Positions 27,090-38,960 of a DNA stretch of 64,000 bases are shown piece by piece. A model generated the notes under the pieces. That model was not told where the DNA came from, searched no databases, and saw only the letters and a list, made by a program, of their open reading frames with translations. This stretch comes from Daphnia pulex (lineage: Eukaryota; Arthropoda; Branchiopoda; Diplostraca; Daphniidae). A program made the translations under genes and the position numbers. The DNA is taken from assembly GCF_021134715.1 (NCBI RefSeq), contig NC_060024.1:5642001-5706000 (forward strand), given 5' to 3'. How positions within the stretch are numbered: position 1 is the stretch's first letter; the number at the start of each line of letters is the position of its first letter.

Positions 27090-27850
27090 TAAAAGGCAAT
27101 TAAATTCGTTCTCGGCATTCATTTTCCATTTCAGAATCTTCATCTTCATTTTCCACTATTATTTGTTCTAGTGCATGTTCTTGAAAGATTTGATCTAAGT
27201 CTATGTAGACATCGTCATCGTCATGCTCACAATCTCCGTCGTCATAATTTTGCAAATCGTCTTGATCCTCAGTCAGTTCTTTCCCTCCGAATACTTTAAA
27301 AGCTTTGAGGAAGTTAGAGCCACTGTCAGTTGTCATTACTTTGACCTTGTCAATAATATCAATGAATTCTTTGTGAACATCATTGATTACTTTTGCAATC
27401 GGTGTCTGTCTTTTACTCAGCGAATTGCTAGGTAAGCACTACGTCCCTTTAAATCGTCCCCTTTCCAGTGGACTGTCATCCGGCCTAAGTAGCTTCTACG
27501 ATGAGCTGTCCACATGCCAGCGTTGGTACACACATCAGTTGCGTTTTCCAGGGCCAAGCAGAGTGCAGTTTTCGAATTTTAAAAGTTTCGCTTCAGTTTT
27601 TTGGTAAAGAATGTCTCTTTTTTACTTTCAACTCTCCAACAAGGCCTCCCATGAGCTCGAGAAAACCTTCTTTCTCAACTTTTCTTAAAGCATTTATGTC
27701 GCTTACAATAAAATCCTAAGAATAAAATTACGATTACTTTCTTGGAGGTTAACTTTAAATCATGAGAGAATGATTATTACCATGATTCTGTCGTCCAAGT
27801 CGGCTTGAGTAACAATGGGCTTAGAGGTCGGTGGCTCTTTTGTGTTAACC
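27090..27850 (-). pseudogene. Decayed hAT-superfamily transposase, minus strand
   Basis: The frame at 27336-27100 starts MTTDSGSNFLKAFKVF, the conserved second-aspartate region of hAT transposases, followed by the usual acidic linker. Upstream on the same strand, in shifted frames and with several stops, come pieces such as VCTNAGMWTAH, RMTVHWKG and a DFIVSDINALRKVE segment, all in the order of the family. The dimerisation domain is not found downstream. It is a dead fragment. The second hAT relic 1 kb away lies on the opposite strand and is a different subfamily by eye. Confidence 0.6.
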
Positions 27851-28059
27851 AAATGTTTGTCAATTGCTGTCTGAGCACCAAACACATCTTTCCCTGAATC
27901 GCGACGTTTATTTACCAAACTCTGAGTTTTGTGTTCTTAAATTTTTGAATTGAAGTCGGGCAATCTTACTTTGTGGAAAGACTTTGAAAATAAAAATTAT
28001 TATTTGTACGTACAGTTGTAGAAAGTAAAAGAGCATTGAAATGTAAATCTGCCTCAACA

Positions 28060-30035
28060 TGTCTGCGAACATTATGAAGAGTTAAATAAAGCAACAAATT
28101 TCAGGGGTGGTCATGTGAGGAACCTAACTGTTCATGTTAAACGATTTCACAAAGAAGAATATGATTTGTTGGTGCAAGAAAAGAAAAGTATCGCTTTCTT
28201 GCGTCAGAAAGCTGCTTCATCTAGGCCACCTGAAAAAAAGGAAAATTGATCATTCCGTGACAGTTAAAATGGACGAGAAACAAATTATTGATGGTTGTGT
28301 TAGTTTGGTTACAGAAAGTTGGCGCCCATTTAAGATTTTAGACGATAAAGGTTTCAGCATGATTTTAGATCCACTTCTTGAGGGACTCGGTGGGTCTTTG
28401 ACTATAAGTGCTGAAAACATAGTTCCGAAAATCAATCTTGCTGCTTAGAAAATCCGTGACAAATTGAAAGATGAGATGAAAAATCGTTTGATTTGCTTAA
28501 AGGTTGATTGTACTAAGCGTCTTTCACGGTCAATTTTGGGAATTAATGCTCAGTATGTCCATGATGGTAAAATTATTCTCCGTTCATTGTCAACTTACGA
28601 ACTAAACAATAGACAAACGGGTCTGACTCTAAAAAAATGATTCTTTAAACTTTCGTGGAGTACGAAATTTCACTATCGCAAGTGTACACTATTACGACGG
28701 ACATTGGTTCCAATATGTTATTGGCCGTCAAATTATTGTCTGAAGAACGGAGATCCAGCACTAACAATGATGGTAATATAGAAGAGTGTTTTATAAAAGA
28801 ATTCCCTTGTTTGACACGCTTATACTTGATGCAAAAAATATTTAGATTATGTCGAGGACGAAGAAGATGGCATTCTTCACTTGTTTGAATCCCAATGTTT
28901 TAATGAAGTTGGAAAAGTCATAATTGGCATCAGATGTTCCACACACACGTTGCAGCTTGCAGTCGAAGATGCTTTAAAAAATCACTGCTGACAGAAACTA
29001 TTAATATTGCAAGAAGAGTGTGTGTCAAGCTCCGAACCACAAATCTTCGTCTTCTTTTGAAAGACCTTATAAGTATACCCAAACTTGATTGCCCGACTAG
29101 GTAATCGATGTTATTCTGAATATTTGTAAGCTTCATCTAATTTATTCAATTAAATTTGTCCAGATGGTGCTCTCTATGCGGCATGTTAGATGCGCTTTTA
29201 AAACTGAGAGATTTCTGTGACCACCACTCTGGCTCATATGCTGAACTTAAATTGACAGAAGAAGATTGGTCGGATATTTTACAATTGGCCGAAGCTTTGA
29301 CTCCCTCAAAAATTACTACAAATATGTTACAGTCGGTTTAATTGACCCTTGGCGATTTTTATAGCCAGTGGATCAATTGTAAGCTGAAGACCAAGAAGAT
29401 AGGTACTCCTTTTGCAGTTGCACTTCTCGATGCAATGACAGAGAGAGAAAAAAAGTTATTGTCAAATGACGCATTTGTGTTTGCGATTCTTCTTGATCCT
29501 CGGTACGAGTTTTTATAAGTAGCAAAAAAACATTTCAAAAATATTTGTAAATTTTAACTTAAATTTAGATACAATGTTTTGCTAACTGCTGGTGAGGTTA
29601 AGCGTGGCAAAAATTATTTAAAGCAACTCTGGATATCTCAAGAAAAAAGCAAGGTTCTTGACAATAACGAAGACCAGACACCGAACCAGCAGACGACTTA
29701 GAATGCTTATTGAAATCAAAAGATAGTGTTCGGCGACGGTAACGCCAGGACGACATGATTGAAAAAATTATTGACGCCTTCTGCAAAGAAAACTGCATTG
29801 ATGAAGACACTAATATTTTGCAATATTGGTTAGGAAGAAAAAGTTACAATCCAGTACTCTTTCAATTGTCACAAATTGTTCTTTCTATTCCTGCAACTCA
29901 GGTTAGCGTTGAGCGACTATTTTCATCATAAAAATTCATACTGTCTTCACAACGTTCCCAAATGTCAGAAGAGTTGTTAAATAATGTTCTTATTATTAGA
30001 GCAAATAAGCTTTTTCATATTTGTGGCATGGAATA
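28060..30035 (+). pseudogene. Decayed hAT-superfamily transposase, plus strand, BED finger to dimerisation domain
   Basis: Pieces appear in correct order in changing frames. Near 28100-28155 is the second half of a BED zinc finger (HVRNLTVHVKRFH). Next are LVTESWRPFKILDDKGF (28305-28355), the catalytic-core segment TTDIGSNMLLAVKLL (28690-28735), WCSLCGMLDALLKLRDF (29165-29215), AILLDPRYEF (29485-29515), and finally the C-terminal hAT dimerisation domain with SVERLFSS (29907-29930) and SEELLNNVLIIRANKL (29968-30010). At least six stops or frameshifts break it, for example a stop inside the dimerisation motif. Terminal inverted repeats were not found. Confidence 0.7.
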
Positions 30036-30039
30036 AGGC

Positions 30040-33000
30040 AGAAAATAAACGAACAAGTTATAAGTTGAAACCACATTGCCGTTCTAAATCCCATTTCCAT
30101 TTCAAATCTCGAGCTCTTCACCCTTCCCATAAACCAACTCAGAAGTGCATTTTGCTTTTTCTAACTCTTCCCTTTAGTTTCAAATTCATTGCAGAATTGG
30201 GGTTGAAACGTAAAGAACAAAGAATTCCTGCGAATTTTTTTTTAAATAACGCCCCCATGCATGCATGTGAATAAGAATTCAACTTAAAAACTGAATCATT
30301 CGACACACTGCAACGAACGCGGAGGAATAAACAAATCTGCGTTGGTGGTTATTGCTGAACATCTTTCAAATTTACCTCTTTGTAATCAGCACAAAACCTA
30401 TGTTCACGAAGAATGTTTAAAAGATTTTTTGAAGAGTATAAGTGATACAATTGAATTGCAAGTCCAAGCTGCATTAACAAAGAAAATTATTTTAGAAGGT
30501 AAGCTTTTAAGTAATACCGTAACGGATATTACCTGTAACGGACTATGCAGATTTCGAGGAAAAGCCTGTTGCATTATTGCTTGCGTATTTGAAGATATTT
30601 TATTCCAATTCTTCACTTGGAATGATTTTTGAAAATAATACTTGCAAGGAAACTGGCCCAAACCCCAACGTTTCTTCGTGGAAACTTGGATCGGAGAAAA
30701 TTTCATAAATTTCTTTGTTGGATTTCACACTTTTAATGTTGATGTAGATTAATTTGGCTACCGTTAAAATGATTCTGATTTTCTCTTCTTCATTATTCGA
30801 ACTTGATTGTTGACTACGGAATTTCTGTACAAAGTCAGAATTTGAAAAATAATGAAATCTTCCTCGCCTAATCTCTCAGCTATTTCTATTTCATTTCCGT
30901 AACGTTCAAGTAACTGTTTTTTTAAAATAAACTGTGGGGTATGCTTCACCACAAAATGATAGCATTTTGTTTTACAAAATCCACTAATTGTGAAAACTTC
31001 ATATTCAATATCTTCTTAAGTTTTAATTGTTTGATGAAACAACGATTTTTCTTCATCTGTAACAACCCCATTACTTTTACGTTTGATTCCTAATTTTTTT
31101 AAACAGAAATCAAAGAATTGTTTTTTTTTCTTGATGGGAAATTTTCATTGCAAACGATGTGATAATGTTGTCCTGCAGCAGCACAGTCTTGGATGTTTCA
31201 TCCGAAGACTTCCATGGCCCATGCATTATTTCTCTCATTGCAAATTTTTACCATGGTTTCTTGAATACCTTTGTTTTGTAACACAATAAATAATTTCCTT
31301 GTAACTTTTCGTGTTAATTTTCAAACTAAAAAAGATACAACTCTCAATTAAAGAGCTCCTTGTTGAATGCACATAACTATTATCACAATGATCATGTTTG
31401 GTCAAGTTTTTTTATTTTTATGAACAGATCAATACTGCGTTTGCTAACATAATTCGATGTACATTTCTCGTGAACCACTGTTTTTCTGAAAAATGTAGTA
31501 GTGAATAAATGTTGTCTCTTCTTGCTTCACTTTCGCTGTTGAAGTGATTAAATCCTTTTTTGTCAATGACACTAAATTGTTCTAACTACATTGCAACTTG
31601 CACAAAACACATTTCAAAAGTTCACTTTCCAATTTTCGCAGATGATAACAATAATAGATATGAATAATATTGTTTGTGTTACATTTGAAAATATAGCATA
31701 ACAATCTATAGCAGAATACTAATTCATTTGAAACAGGAAAAAAACGAAGCTCTACGTCGTTTAATGCGGGTGTGAATGAAACACGAGTAGGATTGAAATT
31801 TTAGGAAAAATTGGGTTAACTTATTTACTTTTATATTTTTTAACAATTCCCCATCCTCAAAATCCTTCACTAGAATTGTTAAACAAAATCCACTGATGGA
31901 AATAAGACTTTAACGGAGGAGGGGGGATTATAGTTCATTAGCGAAAAAGATTTTTGTTGTCGTCATTTTCCCATAAGCTCCGTGTAAAACACTGACGCAG
32001 AAATCGGGTTAAAAAAGGGAGGTGGGGGTATTTTTCATGCATTTTCATCATTTTACAACTCGCGGAAATAAAAATATGTAAACATATTAAAAAATGAGTA
32101 ATAAGCAAACCTCACTTTTCAAAAGTTCAATTATTTTGTTTTTAAAAACTAAAAATGACACTATTATAAAAATACACTCATTTTAAAATTGAATTGTTAG
32201 TAAATATTTAAATTTTCAGGGAGGGTTTTGGGAGAACCCTGACAAGGTTAGTCCAAATAAAGCTAACGAAAAAAAATAGCAATTTGTTTGAGGTCATCCT
32301 TCCCTTTTTGGCTATTCTGACCGGACTATGGCTCTACGATGATCGTGAAGACTGGATGAACATGTTTTTTTTTTAAATAAAAGAGACGCTGAGCAAGAGG
32401 CTAATTTTTTTTTTGCCTTTCGTCACAAGCTATCCCGGATGGAGCAACTAGTAAAATTCCTTTTACGTCAGGCTTTTGCCACTTGTTCCTGAAAACAAAA
32501 AAACATACTAGTGAGCTGTTCATACTGACTAGAACCTGGATTATCACGGATCTTGGTGTTGAGATTGGCTCCCAAGATCCACCTACAATTCTTGAACCTC
32601 TTGAAGTTTCAGCTTGTTTGATAAAGTAATTATTTTTTACTTCAATGATTGTGATAGTTACTAAATATGATTTTCTTAATAGACTCAAGCCTTTTGATAT
32701 CTGTAAGGAGCCAAGAAAGAGAACAAAAAAGGAGAAGACATCTACAGCAAACTGAAAATCCTACTGAAGGATCCTTAAAAGTGGTGCAGTTTTGAGAAAA
32801 GGGAACAGTACTTTTTGGATTTTTTCACGACACCTAAAAGCTGTTTTATGTAATATAAACGATGCCACGACTTTGAAGCAGTCTACAGTAACAAATTTGG
32901 AGTTCCTTTGAAATTATATTCATTTGTCCAAGGGATCAATCTTTCCTAAGAAAAATATTTTCATATTGGAGACAGGAAATACTTGATATCAAGAGCTCCT

Positions 33001-33820
33001 TTTAATGGGGTTAAGGTGACATAAAATGTATCTCTGATGTCAATAAATTTTGTAAATGAACTAACTTTACAGGTTTGTGAAGGTGACGGGATAGATGAGA
33101 AGTGCCCAACCTCTGTATCCAACCGGAAACATGGAAATTCATTCCTTAATCATCAAGGAGCAGCTCTGCGTAATACAAGTAAATGTGATGGCTGTTTTAA
33201 CTACATAAAGCAAGAAACATCAAACGAAAGATGGCTCATTTTGAATGTCGACAAATGCTTCGCCGGCCGATGCTGGGCGCGTCAACCACCATATTCCGAT
33301 AGAATCTAAAATGGATTCAAAAATGAAGTTTGATATCAAGGAGACAAGGACGCTTTGGAAATTGATTCGTTAGTAAAGCCAAATTCGATCAGCAATGGTT
33401 TTGGATTGGTTATAGTCCAATAACTATTTCCAATGCCGCAGGAAACTTGAAGACGCATTCAAAGTAACAATAACAATGCTGTCTCTGTCAGCTAGAAGAC
33501 TAAGCGTTGGACTGCAGATAAATGCACCATCTTTCATCTTTTTCTGATAGTCTGATTAGACGTTTGCTACGTGCTAGAAGCTAATTCATTTTATTAGCAA
33601 CTAAAACATATAACAACTCAGTTTTGGGCTTTGGCATAGTGCCATAATTGGCCGTATTCGATTAATCGGCGTCCGCGCGTTATAATTAAAAAAACTGAAT
33701 TTAAAAATGGACCAAGTTTTTACCGATGATTGGATCTGTACAAGACCTAGATAGGAACTGGATATTAGAGTGTTGAAATTATGTATTAATGTTTTTTTCA
33801 GTTGAATTTTAGGTACTCTT
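30040..33820. other. No gene recognised; probably transposon debris
   Basis: Several frames of 60-100 codons occur (30342-30632 plus, 33037-33309 plus) with cysteine-containing segments such as NLPLCNQH and KCDGCFNYIK, but none matches a family I know. The surroundings suggest decayed mobile elements. Homopolymer-rich intervals lie at 31900-32250. Confidence 0.35.
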
Positions 33821-36050
33821 TTGTTAATTTTGCCAGACGAACGGTTTGTAGGAAGTGTGGCAAATCGAAAAATCGTAAGTAATTTTTTGTTACATATTCA
33901 TTTACATTTCAATGGAAGTTTATTCTTAACTTTTCTTACAGCTGGTATTTATGATGATCTGCTTGAGGTAGCCAGAGACAGCACGTTCTCCTGGTGTACA
34001 GGTGAAGATGGTCTACCAGAACAAAACTCACTACCCGAGAAATATGATTTTTTTTCTGTTTTTGAGAAACAAAGCGGTGGGTGACTATTCTTTCTACAGC
34101 TGCTAAAAAAAATTTTAACAGCACTAATGTCTTGTAATTCCTATACAGAGTCTTTTTTTGGAACCTTTCGTCAATGATGCTTTTTTGGAAATTCTGGACA
34201 AGGATGCTGTTATTCACCCTTTCACAAAAAAGAATGGTCGTGGTGAGAAAAGAAGGAAATCAAATCAGCAATCCCAAAAGCTGATGATTGACAAGCTAAA
34301 AGAAAAGAAGAAAAATTTAATTAAGGGAAAACTACGATGTAGAAGGTGTGTCATGCATCACCCAACCCATGAATGCAAATTAAAGCATATGGCAGTCTGT
34401 TCTATATTTGTTGAATGCACATTATGTATTAGACAGAAACTATCCATCCCAGTATGGAATACTATTGTTGGTCGAATGGTATTGTCTTTGCACAATCGAT
34501 GCTGGAGCCCAAGGACGTTGTCCTTTGTTTAGTTGTGCCTAGAGGGGATAACCTCTTCCCTTTTTGTGTTCTTCCCTCTATCCTTGCTCAATCATTGTTT
34601 TGCCTAGAAAGGATAACCTCTTCCCCCTTTTTTCGTCTCCCCTATATCCTTTCTCTGTCCAAGGTTATGCCTAGAGGGGATAACCTCTTCCCTTTTTTTG
34701 TTCTTCCCACTATCTTTGCTCTGGCCAAGATTTTTCCTAGAAGGGATAACCTCTTTCCCTCTTATTGTGTCCACTTTTTTTGTCTCTTCTTTTGCTGTCC
34801 AAGGTTATGCCTTCGAGGTATAACCTCTTCCCCTTCGTTACTCTTGCTGTTTCAACTCCAAGGCCAGTTATACCCTTGGGCATTTTTTCGCTCCCTTTCT
34901 CACAAGCAAAAGCCATCCTTTATAACTCATGCTGCCACACGCATGGTTAATAAAGAACAGAAAGCTTTTGGAACACTGTGCGGATTTCTCATTACGCCGC
35001 CTATTGTTTCCTTCCCAGTTAAAAAAGAAATTTATCAGTTTTACTGATGGTAGTAACTATGTAGTTGGATCCGTAATAAGCCAGATACAAGATGAAGAAG
35101 AAGTGGAATTGCATATTCAAGTAGACACTTGAATTCAGCTGAGCTGAGCAATTTAGCTATCGATCGAGAATGGATAAATTAAAAAGATATCGTTATTATT
35201 TAGAAGACGAAAAATTTTTAATAATCAGCGATGATAGACACCTCCATTGGCTAGAGTCACACAAAGATGAGATAAGTAGGCTGGGCAGATGGGCGATAGA
35301 GCTATCTGCAGTCAGTTTTATTCGTTGTCCTTTCATTGAAGAGGGAGACAAAGATTAAGAAAAAAACAAATTTTATCTGCAACAACTGTACCAGCAGAAA
35401 AGGAAAACGTCATCAACGCAGAGGAGTAGAAGCATAAGAAGTCGACTTCTCAGGGATCATCCCCATCGTCTTGTAGAACTTATACGCCACCGAGATGACG
35501 GCTCGCAGAGACGCCGGCCTTACCAAATTTGAGGGAAGCTTCTTCTTAAAAAAAAGAAAGCGTCAACGTTACCTGCTACCGAGAATTACGAGATGAATTG
35601 TCATGGCTATATACACTTCTCAATAACGGATACGTCTTTATTCCACTGGAGCTGTCAGACGAAGACTGCCTGCATCTGCTACACGTCCGGTAGTTCTACA
35701 AAAAAATATCTAATGGTGGTAGGCATCGTCATCGAATCTGGCGAAAGCCACAAGGATGGCCCGCCAAGACTCCCAAACACATTAAAATCACACTACCCGT
35801 CTACGACACAGTGCAATCATCTGAGAGAACTTGAACACAGCCCGTGAGCTGTTTGGCTAAATTCTGGATGTCGAACCAATCCATCGTCAAACTCCAACAC
35901 CACCCCCATCACCACTTCTACTCAACCAAGATAGCGACAGAGAGGAGCGCAAGCTAAAGCAAGCATGGATAAACGGACCGTTCAATCCCGATGTGTAATG
36001 GGCCGTGGTCCGTCTGGGTGTTCCTGCTGACCCCCTAAAGGAGAAAGAAG
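33821..36050 (+). pseudogene. Decayed Ty3/gypsy-type retrotransposon, plus strand
   Basis: The frame 34158-34532 is lysine-rich and then has closely spaced Cys/His pairs (LRCRRCVMHHPTHEC) like the nucleocapsid knuckles of gypsy Gag. From 34929 to 35357, over a few shifted frames, RNase H motifs of gypsy polymerase appear: FTDGSNYVVGSVISQ (the TDAS-like first aspartate region) and YYLEDEKFLIISDDRHLHWL followed by RLGRWAIELSAVSF. Reverse transcriptase between them is missing; its place is taken by the minisatellite at 34531-34860. Frames at 35450-36000 may be the remains of the region after integrase but I cannot assign them. No LTR was identified. Confidence 0.55.
34531..34860. repeat. Minisatellite of about five ~65 bp units
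   Basis: Units start near 34531, 34600, 34663, 34728 and 34802. Each has the form T.TGCCTAGAGGGGATAACC followed by TCTTCCC and a pyrimidine-rich tail that often ends TGTCCAAGG. The copies differ by substitutions and small indels, and the last two are the most diverged. The array interrupts the gypsy relic between its gag and RNase H parts. Confidence 0.75.
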
Positions 36051-36059
36051 AAGAAAAGT

Positions 36060-36508
36060 GAGATTCGTCGCTTATTTTCTTTAATTTCTCCACCTTTTTT
36101 GTACTTTTCCCCCTCGTAAAATGTTCAATTGCAACAACTGATGCTTTACTACGCGCTTAAAATTTCTTGATTACTCTTTGTAAAAATTAAAACAAAAGGA
36201 AAGCTAAAAAAATCAAACTGAAAAGAAATATCCGCGTGTGTTTTTTCAAATCGTTTTCTTGCCCATGATATTTAGGAATGATTCCATTTTTCTCAGGAAG
36301 AAGATAGAAAATTTCTCACCTCCTAGGCAATAGAAAATTTCTCACCACACGCAATCGCTTCCACAAAGACGTTACGCATGGCTTCCCGCTACATAGTTAA
36401 CTGTAAAGTAAGGTTCCGAAAACATGTTTAAGCAACTTGTCTCGAGGTCAATCCTTCCGGGCTCATGATGAATTGAACATGAATTTTCGCATCATTTTCG
36501 GAATAAGT
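36060..36508. other. No gene recognised
   Basis: A short gap between the gypsy relic and the tandem gene copies; only AT-rich sequence and a repeated GAAAATTTCTCACC motif near 36307-36345. Confidence 0.35.
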
Positions 36509-37520
36509 ATACTACCGCATTCCGGAGCAAAACCAGAGGACATCTGACAGCGTAATTTTTGTTTCCGTTTTTGGATGCCAAACCCTACCCTCTTCTACCT
36601 CTTGATTGAAATCTTTAAAGTGATTTCTTGACTGTTGCTCAAGCATTGACAACGCTCTACCTTCACTAAGAGCAGCATATTCAACGCACTTAAGGAAATT
36701 GACTTTAGTCGTAAATTTTGCTCTAAGCAAAAACTGAACGCTTCTGTTTGCGATGACTAAAGATGATAATTTCTGCACGTTGAACCCCTGGAATATTGGG
36801 TGCTGGTTATTTGACGCAAGTGTCTTCAGGGTGAAGCCAGATCCACTTGAAGAACACAAATTCCTATAAGAAAAATAAATGATACTGATTTACTTAAAAT
36901 CAAAATTTTTTTATATTTATATATTCTTACCACAAAACAGCCCGTAAGCAAAGAGCCGCTTCTATATGTATAAATTGTTGACATTTCACTCCTCTCCGGA
37001 ATATCAAGAAGGCGATTCATGAACGCTGTATTATATCATGGAACCTCGACTCGATCTGGTCCAGCATCAGTGTTAAGAAGCCTCTTGACACCATTATCAA
37101 GGAATCCTTTCTCCCCGACATATTTTACATACAGCGGGTATAATAGCTTTAACGTAATCAAGCAAAATGTTATAAATACAATCAAAACTAAATTTAAACT
37201 AATATTTTGCCTGAATTCCTCATTTTCACAGTATGCGATTGGCTCGTCTAAGAAATAGACCGATGGATAATGATTTATTTCCTGAAAGAAGCATTGGAAT
37301 TTGCCCCGGCCTCCGTTGCGCCCATTTCTTTACTCCTCCATTTCGAGAAAATCAGCTTCGATTTGCTCACTTTTCTAATATGATTGTTCGTGTAGGTTCA
37401 GTTCGGAAGAACGAATTTCCATGTTGCATTTTGTGCACACCACTTTGTAGTTGTCCGGCTTTGTCGCAATGGGGATTGTGAGTTCCTCGTCCTGAAGTGG
37501 GGCGACATAAATTTTTCCAT
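36509..37520 (-). pseudogene. Unidentified multi-exon gene, tandem copy 1, decayed
   Basis: Minus-strand exon-like blocks are seen at about 37515-37375 (a block with a CTKCNMEIRSSELNLHEQ zinc-finger-like stretch), 37330-37205 (ending EPIAYCENEEFR), 37150-36932 (starting YPLYVKYVGEKGF) and 36865-36512. The third block ends at a donor TGTTTTGTG/GTAAGA and the fourth begins after a TTATAG acceptor. An in-frame stop and a frameshift lie in the third block: the segment KRLFAYGLFC is only readable in a shifted frame. The family is unknown to me. The second copy, just upstream on the same strand, shares motifs and the splice site. Confidence 0.4.
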
Positions 37521-37734
37521 GGCTGTAAAATATTTCGAAAAGAAACAAGAATTTATGAAGCGAATGTGGAACATTAGAATATTACGTAAAGTTCCTGCCC
37601 ATCCAACACAGGGTTTCGATGAGCAGGTTGGAGCACTCTAGAATTCCCTCTTCGGCTCTGCACGTACATAAGTATGCCTCCTCTTAAAGATTTAAGCCTG
37701 AAGAAAGCCCTAAATTGTTAAATAAAAAATTTTA

Positions 37735-38230
37735 TTCATTACTAGAAAAAATTTTGATCGGTTATTAATATGACCGAATTCATGTTTAAAAAACATTTAA
37801 TGTCCACCATTACTTCACGAACGGATGGAAAATTCAATAGCCTACCGCAAAACAGCCCATATGCAAAAAGGCGTTTTGAGAGGTTGTAAGCATACATGTC
37901 GTTGTCTTCATCAATATTTGAACCTGTATTTTGATAAGCTGCATTCACTTCGTCGAACCCACTTTCAATAGTATCTTATAATTTCGACAACAAATCTCTT
38001 AACAACTTCGAAGCAAGGTCGTCTTCTTCAATGTACTTGACAAACAGAGGATACGAGCATTTTATCCTATATTAAAAAATAACGAATAAAATGAAGTTCC
38101 GCTAAAATGTGTACGTTTAAAAATACTTGAAATCATCGTTTTCGCAGTAAGCAATGGCATCTTCCAGGACATTGTAACAATGGATTGAAATTTCGTTGCG
38201 AATATAAGACAGGTTCAATTCACGAATACA
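37735..38230 (-). pseudogene. Unidentified multi-exon gene, tandem copy 2, decayed
   Basis: The block at about 38225-38128 ends AIAYCENDDFK before a donor-like GTATTT; the block at 38070-37845 starts YPLFVKYIEEDD and ends KRLFAYGLFC at a TGTTTTGCG/GTAGGC donor. These match copy 1 in order, motifs and intron position, and the nucleotide differences in KRLFAYGLFC are mostly silent, so the two copies once evolved under protein-level selection. A TAA near 37978 breaks this copy. Further exons were not found; the direct repeats at 38264-38462 follow. Confidence 0.4.
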
Positions 38231-38263
38231 TCATACCCACAAAAAAGACATGCTTGCTTATGT

Positions 38264-38462
38264 CACTGAAAAATGAACTCATCCAGCCAAATACCTAAAT
38301 ATGACATTGACAGTGAGGGCTCAATAGAATGTGGTATTACATATGTTATGTTACTCACAGGTTCTGTTACACAAAAAAGATTATATCACTGAACGAGTCA
38401 CTCACACAGCTAGATACCTAGGTTTGAAATAGACAGTGAGGGATCAATTGAATGTGGTATTA
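38264..38462. repeat. Pair of ~76 bp direct repeats
   Basis: 38264-38339 and 38387-38462 both run from CACTGAA to GACAGTGAGGG.TCAAT and end GAATGTGGTATTA, with about 20 percent differences by eye. They are 123 bp apart and lie just before a possible plus-strand exon. Confidence 0.6.
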
Positions 38463-38487
38463 TTACATTTCAATTCACATTTTTCAG

Positions 38488-38680
38488 TGATTGCATTATC
38501 ATTCAACAAGATGGCAGATGGTCTTTTTACGCTAGAAAAAATGTGCCACACCTGCTTGTTTACGTGGACGAACAAACTGAAGCTATGGACGAACTGAATA
38601 AATGCTACCTCTTTCTGCAATTGAGAGATATGGATAACAACACATACATCCTACCACCTACATGGATACAACCTATTTAA
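38488..38680 (+). CDS. Possible terminal exon of an unidentified plus-strand gene
   Basis: After an acceptor-like TTTTTCAG near 38487, an open frame of about 64 codons runs to a stop near 38680 and reads as an ordinary hydrophilic protein (PHLLVYVDEQTEAMDELNKC). I do not recognise it. The copia element inserted about 60 bp downstream. No upstream exon was found, so it may equally be part of an older mobile element. Confidence 0.3.
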
Positions 38681-38738
38681 ATTATCTTTTTAGTCTTAAG
38701 TAAGCTTAAACTAAACGAAAGCTTTGATATCCTCAGTC

Positions 38739-38743
38739 AAGTG
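38739..38743. repeat. Target-site duplication of the copia element, left copy
   Basis: AAGTG directly precedes the left LTR and recurs at 43400-43404 directly after the right LTR, the 5 bp duplication typical of copia integrase. Confidence 0.85.
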
Positions 38744-38951
38744 TGTAGAAAGTAAACACCTCGTAGACTAGTTTCACTGATTAACTTGTTTCTTTATTAT
38801 TGCTTGATATGAGACTCGACAAATATATCAAGCGAGAACAAAAGGATCCATAAGACACGAGAGTTTTCAAGTAAGAACAGTGATAGACAGTTTTACGGTG
38901 CAGACGACGTGAAGACAAGAAGAAGGGTTGCCAGGTCGATAAATCGCAACA
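38744..38951 (-). repeat. Copia 3' LTR
   Basis: 208 bp, TG...CA ended, identical by eye to 43192-43399. Confidence 0.93.
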
Positions 38952-38960
38952 TCCCCACTC
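38952..38960 (-). other. Copia polypurine tract
   Basis: On the minus strand GAGTGGGGA abuts the 3' LTR, where plus-strand DNA synthesis would start. It overlaps the TGA stop of pol at 38961-38959. Confidence 0.7.

Noticed and set aside
34454..35047. 197-codon plus-strand frame as a protein gene
   Set aside because: Most of it is translation of the 65 bp minisatellite units.
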